From Nitrospirota bacterium (GTDB taxonomy: Bacteria; Nitrospirota; Thermodesulfovibrionia; Thermodesulfovibrionales; JdFR-88), in assembly GCA_021840255.1 (NCBI GenBank), contig JAKBYX010000001.1, forward strand, positions 310,001 to 374,000: a DNA stretch of 64,000 nucleotides. The letters are read 5' to 3'. Positions 59,221-64,000 of the stretch are shown one piece after another. Positions within the stretch are counted from its first letter, which is position 1. Each line of letters starts with the position of its first letter. Position numbers and translations under genes: made by a program. The notes beneath the pieces were generated by a model that was not told where the DNA came from, searched no databases, and worked only from the letters and a program-made list of their open reading frames with translations.

Positions 59221-61113
59221 TTACAGAAGTCCCTTAAGGGGTTTTCTCGTATCACCCACCCGCATGGTCAGCTTATGGGAATCCAGATATTCAAGATATG
59301 GCAGGGCGTATTTCCTTGTGGTGCCCAGGACGTCCCTGAACTCCGATACGGCCATCTCCGGCTTTTTTGCATAAAACTCCTTGAGCAAGGAGACCATCTT
59401 CTGGAAAACGACGGCGGGAAGATAAAGGGACTCGTTGATCCTCACCAGCGCCCCTTCCTTGTCCATGAGCCTCAGCACGTCCGTGAGCCTTTTTTCGTCC
59501 AGGGCCAGTTTTTTAGCCAGCTCGCTTTTTTCCGGGGGCTGGAACCCGGCGGCCCCAAGCTCCCTGATTATCTTCTCCCTGAGCTGCTCGTCCTTGCCGC
59601 TCAGGGCAGCTTGGAAAGAGGCCAACCTAACGGAATCCTTCTCGGAGACAAGCTCCCGGACCAGGGGCAGCAATCCGGAAAACACCTTCTGGTCCGCTTT
59701 GAGCTCCGCCCTCAACTCCTCCCTGGGAATTCCCGGCCTCAGAGGGTTTTTCTTGTGGAACTGCCCGGCCAGGCTAACGGCGGCCTGCATGAAGGCCGAA
59801 AGGGTGCTGGAGTGCACAAAAAAGGCCCCATCTCCAACCGGGACCACGGCATTCTCTTTCTGCAGCTCCTGAAGCGCCTTGTCCACCTCTTTGACTTCCG
59901 CCCTTATCCACCCTTCAAGCTCCGCCTTGCTGATTGATTTAAGCGCGGAGCTTTTTATCTTCATGGAGAGTTTTTCCTTAAGGGAACCCTTTTCATATAC
60001 CGAAAGGTCTTCAAGACCCATGCTTTTTTTCCTGCGGGCGGGCCTTGGGTCCAGCACGGAGCCCCCGCCCATCGTCTCAAGCGGCGAGAGGCGGCGGACC
60101 ACGAACCTGTCCATGCCCTGGGCCACAACGGGACCGGAAAGCCGGAGCTGGGCATAGGAGGATTCTCCGCTCTTCAGTTCCTGCTTATCATATAGAACCA
60201 CCCTGGCAACCTTCTCCGACGTGCCCAGATGGAAATGCACCCTGGCCCCGCTCTTAATGGTTGGCGCGCCCGCAAGGAGCTCTATTTTCACATCCATGGC
60301 GGAAACGGGCTGGAACCTTCCGGGGCTTACAACAACATCCCCCCTCTCAAGCTCGTCCTTTTCCACCCCCTGAAGGTTAAGGGCCACGCGCTGCCCCGCA
60401 TAGACCTCCTTTACAGGTTTACCGTGGCTTTGAATGCCCCTTATCCTGGTCTCTATCCCCCTGGGCAGTACCTGGACCGGCTCTTCCGCGCGCACCGTCC
60501 CGGAAAGGGCTGTGCCCGTAACCACGGTGCCGAAACCTTTCAGGGTGAAAACCCTGTCCACCGGTAGCCTGAAAAGCCCCCCCGCCTGTTTTTCCTTTAC
60601 GTCCAGGGCGATCTCTTTTATTTTTTCCTTTAAAAGGTCTATGTTCAGCCCGGTCCTGGCCGAAACGGGTATCACGGGGGCGCCCTCAAGGAAGCTGCCT
60701 TTTACAAACTCCCTGGCCTCGCCGGCCACAAGCTCCAGCCAGTCCTTTTCCACCAGGTCCGCCTTTGTGAGGGCCACCAGTCCCCTGCTTATCTTCAGGA
60801 GCTCGCAGATCTGCAGGTGCTCCCGGCTCTGGGGCATTATCCCCTCGTCCGCGGCGATCACAAGGAGCACGATGTCTATCCCTCCAGCCCCGGCAAGCAT
60901 GTTCCTGATGAGCCTTTCATGCCCCGGCACATCCACAATACCCACCGTCAGGCCGGCTTCGGGGTAATCAAGGTTGGCAAAACCCAGGTCAATGGTTATG
61001 CCCCTTTCCTTTTCTTCCTTCAGCCTGTCCGGGTCCGTGCCGGTAAGGGCCTTCACCAGAGTGCTCTTGCCGTGGTCTATATGCCCGGCTGTCCCTAAAA
61101 CCACATAGCGCAT
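59221..61113 (-). CDS. selB: selenocysteine-specific elongation factor SelB
   Basis: About 630 residues. GTP-binding domain with GTAGHIDHGKSTLVKALTG, DPDRLKEEKERGITIDLGF, VDVPGHERLIRNMLAG, and LTKAD; domains II-III; and four C-terminal winged-helix modules from about residue 370 that bind SECIS hairpins. SelB delivers Sec-tRNA to in-frame UGA. ATG 61113 is used: upstream extension is unsupported. Its presence shows the host can read UGA as selenocysteine; selA, selC and selD are not in this window. A TATAAT box lies only 15 nt upstream of the ATG. Confidence 0.95.
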   Translation of the reverse strand: MRYVVLGTAGHIDHGKSTLVKALTGTDPDRLKEEKERGITIDLGFANLDYPEAGLTVGIVDVPGHERLIRNMLAGAGGIDIVLLVIAADEGIMPQSREHLQICELLKISRGLVALTKADLVEKDWLELVAGEAREFVKGSFLEGAPVIPVSARTGLNIDLLKEKIKEIALDVKEKQAGGLFRLPVDRVFTLKGFGTVVTGTALSGTVRAEEPVQVLPRGIETRIRGIQSHGKPVKEVYAGQRVALNLQGVEKDELERGDVVVSPGRFQPVSAMDVKIELLAGAPTIKSGARVHFHLGTSEKVARVVLYDKQELKSGESSYAQLRLSGPVVAQGMDRFVVRRLSPLETMGGGSVLDPRPARRKKSMGLEDLSVYEKGSLKEKLSMKIKSSALKSISKAELEGWIRAEVKEVDKALQELQKENAVVPVGDGAFFVHSSTLSAFMQAAVSLAGQFHKKNPLRPGIPREELRAELKADQKVFSGLLPLVRELVSEKDSVRLASFQAALSGKDEQLREKIIRELGAAGFQPPEKSELAKKLALDEKRLTDVLRLMDKEGALVRINESLYLPAVVFQKMVSLLKEFYAKKPEMAVSEFRDVLGTTRKYALPYLEYLDSHKLTMRVGDTRKPLKGLL

Positions 61114-61224
61114 TTTTATAGAGTAATTATAACCTGAAATATGAACTTGCAAGGGAAAAGAAGACGGGGGTTTTGGGTTTGATATAATCTAGAGAGTTAA
61201 ATTCTCCGTCCAAGGAGCCATTCA

Positions 61225-62232
61225 ATGAAGGAAAAGGGAAAAGAAAAAGGGAAAAATCTTTCTTTCTTGTTCTTAGTTCCGTTTTTGTTCATGCTGGCCT
61301 CATGCGTCCACATCTCCGTCTCCCCGCAGACAAAGCCCTTACAGGAAAAGCTTATCGAGGGCCAGGGGCGCCCCAAGATCCTGCTTCTGGATCTGGACGG
61401 GGTCATATCGTTCAGCGGAAAGAAAGCAGGCATCGGGGCCGCGAGCCAGCCATCCCCAGTTGCGTATTTCAAAGAAGCGCTGGTGAAGGCCCAGGCGGAC
61501 AAGAACATCGCCGGCCTCATAATCAGGATAGATTCCCCTGGCGGCGGGGTTACCGCGAGCGACGTTATCTATCATGAGATAATGGCGTTCAAGAAAAAAA
61601 AGGATGTCCCGGTGTACGCATATATAATGGATGTGGGGGCCTCGGGCGGCTACTACGTGGCCCAGGCTGCCGACAGGATAATCGCAAGCCCCACGGCGCT
61701 TACTGGAAGCATAGGCGTAATAGCGATGAAGTTTGATATCCAGGGGCTCATGTCAAAGGTGGGGGTTCGGGAGGAGACGTATAAATCCGGGCCGGAGAAG
61801 GATTTCTGGTCGCCCTTCAGGCCAAGCACCCCGCAGGAAAAACAGATGCTGCAGGGCATAATAAACAACCTCTTCGCCCGCTTCCTTGATATCGTAGGCA
61901 AAAACAGGCAGAAAAACGCAAAACTCTCAAGACAGCAGCTAATGGCGCTAGCCGATGGGCGCATCTTTACCGCGGACCAGGCGCTGAAAGACGGGCTCAT
62001 AGACCGGGAGGCGTATCTGGATGATGCAATAGGCAGCATGAAAAAGTCCCTGGGGATAGAAAAGGCGAGGGTGGTTACGTATTTGCGTCCTTCGGAGTTC
62101 AAACCCACCGTTTATTCAACCGCGCTTTTTGAAACGGAAGGAAAGACGGCGGACCAGGAGCTTTTTTCGCTTTACATGGGCTCTCTCTGGCCCAAGCCCG
62201 GGGTTGAGTTCATGTATCTATGGAATCCCTAA
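61225..62232 (+). CDS. sppA: signal peptide peptidase SppA-type S49 protease
   Basis: 335 residues, with a lipobox-like FLFMLASCVH after an A-rich-encoded N-terminus (MKEKGKEKGKN). S49 motifs: IIRIDSPGGGVTASDVIYHEI, the catalytic Ser in DVGASGGYYVAQAADRIIAS, and TGSIGV. It cleaves signal peptides left in the membrane. Typical of the short form. The stop is close to a CBS-domain gene on the other strand. Confidence 0.88.
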   Translation: MKEKGKEKGKNLSFLFLVPFLFMLASCVHISVSPQTKPLQEKLIEGQGRPKILLLDLDGVISFSGKKAGIGAASQPSPVAYFKEALVKAQADKNIAGLIIRIDSPGGGVTASDVIYHEIMAFKKKKDVPVYAYIMDVGASGGYYVAQAADRIIASPTALTGSIGVIAMKFDIQGLMSKVGVREETYKSGPEKDFWSPFRPSTPQEKQMLQGIINNLFARFLDIVGKNRQKNAKLSRQQLMALADGRIFTADQALKDGLIDREAYLDDAIGSMKKSLGIEKARVVTYLRPSEFKPTVYSTALFETEGKTADQELFSLYMGSLWPKPGVEFMYLWNP

Positions 62233-62329
62233 AAAAGACGGGGAATCCATAGAAAGCCACGTTCCTGAAGCCCTGAGGGGAAAGGGAAAAGGGGATTTTT
62301 GGCCTTTTTCCTTTTCCGTTCTTCTTTCC

Positions 62330-62752
62330 CTACACTTTTGCGCTCGTATAGGACTCCTCAAGCTCCATGAACTGATTCAGTTCCTCCTTCATGGCGGAAG
62401 CCACATCGGCCGAGGAGATAACGCCTACCAGTTTGCCGTTTTCCAGCACCGGGAGTCTCCTGACGTTTGCCCTGTTCATTATCCGCAGGGCGGAATCCAG
62501 GTCGGCGTCCGCGTCCACGGTTATAGGGTCCTGGACCATTATGTCGCAGACACAGGTGGAGCCGGCGTCTTTCCTTTCCGCTGCCACGGAAAGGGCAATG
62601 TCCCTGTCCGTGAGGATACCCTTGATCTTCTGGTTTTCCTCGATGATTATGGAGCCGATCTTTTTTTCCTGCATTTTCAGGGCGGCCTCCCGCAAGGTGG
62701 CCGTCGCCGGAAGAGATATCATGTTTTTGTTCATGAACTGTCTTACGGTCAT
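62330..62752 (-). CDS. CBS-domain pair protein
   Basis: About 140 residues made of two CBS motifs: VRQFMNKNMISLPATATLREAALKM with IIIEENQKIKGILTDRDIALS, and MVQDPITVDADADLDSALRIMNRANVRRLPVLE with LVGVISSADVASAM. CBS pairs bind adenosine nucleotides and regulate partners; none is adjacent. The start is ATG 62752, as AGGAGG lies 8 nt upstream. Confidence 0.9.
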   Translation of the reverse strand: MTVRQFMNKNMISLPATATLREAALKMQEKKIGSIIIEENQKIKGILTDRDIALSVAAERKDAGSTCVCDIMVQDPITVDADADLDSALRIMNRANVRRLPVLENGKLVGVISSADVASAMKEELNQFMELEESYTSAKV

Positions 62753-62877
62753 AAAAATAACCTCCTTTGACCGCCAAAAAATCCCCTTCTTCATCCATAA
62801 GCTATCAAACCGCCGAAGTTAGTCAAGAGAGGGGGCAAGTGGGGCTCACTTGCGTTCCGGCATATTGTATCCGGCCA

Positions 62878-62907
62878 TTGTATTCAGTCTGCACGGTTTT
62901 TTATAAT
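62878..62907 (+). promoter_or_regulatory. probable promoter of the small Cys-rich gene and PAS/GGDEF gene
   Basis: TTGTAT (62878-62883), 18-nt spacer, TATAAT (62902-62907). It lies 26 nt before the ATG at 62933. Confidence 0.55.
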
Positions 62908-62932
62908 AACGCGTGGGAGAGGGGTTTTTTGA

Positions 62933-63043
62933 ATGGCCAGAAAGATGAAAAACGCTGCCGCACAGTGCTCCTCCGGCCTTTGCCGCAGGTGCGGGAATTT
63001 TTTATGCCCTCCGCCTGAAACGGAAAGGCAGTACCGCGTCTGA
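62933..63043 (+). CDS. 36-residue cysteine-rich protein coupled to the PAS/GGDEF gene
   Basis: A GAGAGGGG ribosome binding site, 8 nt spacing, then ATG 62933: MARKMKNAAAQCSSGLCRRC and 16 more residues including CPPPETERQYRV. Four Cys residues in Cys-x4-Cys-x2-Cys-x4-Cys could bind zinc. Its TGA (63041-63043) overlaps the next gene's ATG (63043), indicating coupling. Too short for routine gene finders. Family unknown. Confidence 0.6.
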   Translation: MARKMKNAAAQCSSGLCRRCGNFLCPPPETERQYRV

Positions 63044-64000
63044 TGCCTCACGTGGGAAAAAGCAAAAACCTCCTTGAAAAATTCAATTCCTCGAACCCCT
63101 GGAACCTGGTTTGGGGTTCAGTTGTTGCGGCCGAGCTTGTAGCGGGCCTTCTGGATTCGCTAATAAGCTTTGCTGCGCTTGGCAAATTAAGCGCCGGCCT
63201 GCTGCTGGCCGGAGCCCTGGACGCCCTCGTCATAGCCTCCGTAATCTCATCCGTCGTCGTCTACTTTGTGCTGAAAGAGCAGAAACGCACGGAAGACGCC
63301 CTCAGGACATCCACCGGTTTCCTGAACGACATCTTCGAAAGCATACAGGACCCTTTCTGCATCTTCTCGAACGATTACAGAATGATAAAGGTGAACAGCG
63401 AATACGCGGCCCTGAAAAACCGCTCCATAGAAGAACTGACTGGCTCCGGCAGGTGTTACGAGATAGCCGGCAAGAGCGGCGTTTGCGAAAACTGCGTGGT
63501 CCAGAAGACAATGCTTTCCGCCAATCCATGCGCGAAGGAAAAGCTCCTGCTCCTGCCGGACGGCTCCACGCGCTGGGTGGAGATATACACCTACCCACTG
63601 CTTGACGCCGGCTCACAGGTTTCCCATGTCATTGAGTACATGCGGGACGTAACGGACAGAAAAGTGGCCGAGGAGGAAAAACAGGAACTCATAGAAAAAC
63701 TGGAAAGGCTTTCGAAGACTGACGAGCTTACCGCGGTTTTCAACAAGAGGGCCATCATGGAGCGGCTTGATTATGAGCTGGACAGGGCCAGGAGATACCA
63801 CCTGCCGCTTTCCCTGATAATCTGCGACCTCGATCATTTCAAGCAGATAAACGACACATTGGGGCATGACGCCGGAGACAAGGTGCTTCGCGTCATGGCG
63901 CAGTCGCTTGTGGGAGCATTAAGGAAGACCGACATCATCGGCCGGTTTGGCGGAGACGAGTTCCTGATCATCCTGCCTCAAACGCCGCTTGAGGGCGCGG
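63043..64000 (+). CDS. membrane PAS/GGDEF protein, cut by the window edge
   Basis: From ATG 63043 the frame stays open to the end (319 codons and one base). Two hydrophobic segments at the start (VWGSVVAAELVAGLLDSLI and LSAGLLLAGALDALVIASVI), a PAS-like domain (FLNDIFESIQDPFCIF with CYEIAGKSGVCENCVV Cys motifs), and a GGDEF domain: LTAVFNKRAIMERLDYEL, ICDLDHFKQINDTLGH and the active-site GRFGGDEF. Probably a cyclic di-GMP synthase with a Cys-containing sensor. The 3' end lies outside the window. Confidence 0.85.
   Translation, partial: MPHVGKSKNLLEKFNSSNPWNLVWGSVVAAELVAGLLDSLISFAALGKLSAGLLLAGALDALVIASVISSVVVYFVLKEQKRTEDALRTSTGFLNDIFESIQDPFCIFSNDYRMIKVNSEYAALKNRSIEELTGSGRCYEIAGKSGVCENCVVQKTMLSANPCAKEKLLLLPDGSTRWVEIYTYPLLDAGSQVSHVIEYMRDVTDRKVAEEEKQELIEKLERLSKTDELTAVFNKRAIMERLDYELDRARRYHLPLSLIICDLDHFKQINDTLGHDAGDKVLRVMAQSLVGALRKTDIIGRFGGDEFLIILPQTPLEGA

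Noticed and set aside
1-64000. CRISPR arrays, complete insertion sequences, prophage genes, rRNA operons
   Set aside because: No regular spacer arrays, transposase, integrase, phage structural genes or rRNA were recognised. The repeat families found are short and non-coding.

Overview
The window reads as a GC-rich chromosome segment from a Gram-negative (diderm), redox-versatile, probably anaerobic bacterium. Evidence for this includes a family 9 heptosyltransferase-like enzyme, a PagL-like outer-membrane lipid A deacylase, system II cytochrome c maturation (ResB/CcsB), a nine-heme cytochrome c, a sensor kinase with a c-type heme motif, LL-diaminopimelate aminotransferase (DapL), an archaeal-type S-adenosylmethionine synthetase, and the selenocysteine elongation factor SelB. 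The mix is typical of Nitrospirota (Thermodesulfovibrionia-like) or Desulfobacterota-like lineages. That placement is an inference from gene content only.

Layout. 1-10 kb: glutamine amidotransferase, a CysE-CysS fusion, a glycosyltransferase, then yajC / HD-hydrolase / secD / secF / recJ and a tRNA-Ala. 10-24 kb: a ChaN-like protein, then a long minus-strand run: resB-ccsB-heme sensor kinase-sigma54 response regulator (all overlapping), a CheY-like receiver, htpX, and an SDR reductase overlapping a serine-palmitoyltransferase-like enzyme (possible sphingolipid synthesis). A cupin and two alcohol dehydrogenases lie upstream. 24-40 kb: archaeal-type MAT, PagL-like protein, dapL-folK, a diguanylate cyclase with a degenerate receiver, YwiC-like membrane protein, HAD phosphatase, glucan phosphorylase, glnK-amtB, an HD nucleotidase and polA. 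40-43.4 kb: an accessory patch with a decayed toxin-antitoxin locus, a small lipoprotein, a transglutaminase-like protein and a short strongly promoted minus-strand unit. 43.4-52 kb: DEAD-box helicase, periplasmic OB-like protein, radical SAM protein plus SIMPL protein, nine-heme cytochrome, a frameshifted gene, an intact HigBA-type toxin-antitoxin pair, and a thioredoxin-like gene interrupted by an in-frame TGA. 52-64 kb: recO, bifunctional nuclease, era, aminotransferase, ferredoxin, rnc-fabF-acpP-fabG, selB, sppA, CBS protein, a 36-residue Cys-rich protein coupled to a PAS/GGDEF protein that runs off the window.

The strongest new observation is at 51399-51989. The in-frame TGA sits exactly where the first Cys of a thioredoxin CxxC motif belongs. 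It is followed 24 nt later by an 8-bp hairpin with a GGTC loop, like a bacterial SECIS element, and selB is about 8 kb away. This looks like a selenoprotein that normal gene calling would truncate. Other items worth attention: two paralogous toxin-antitoxin loci that share a promoter with an embedded palindromic operator, one with its toxin deleted and its antitoxin start codon lost; an intergenic repeat with terminal inverted repeats (two copies plus fragments); a consensus promoter with a perfect ribosome binding site driving only a 14-codon frame that ends on a terminator-like hairpin; the CysE-CysS fusion; and A-rich tracts that recur at gene edges and inside protein N-termini.
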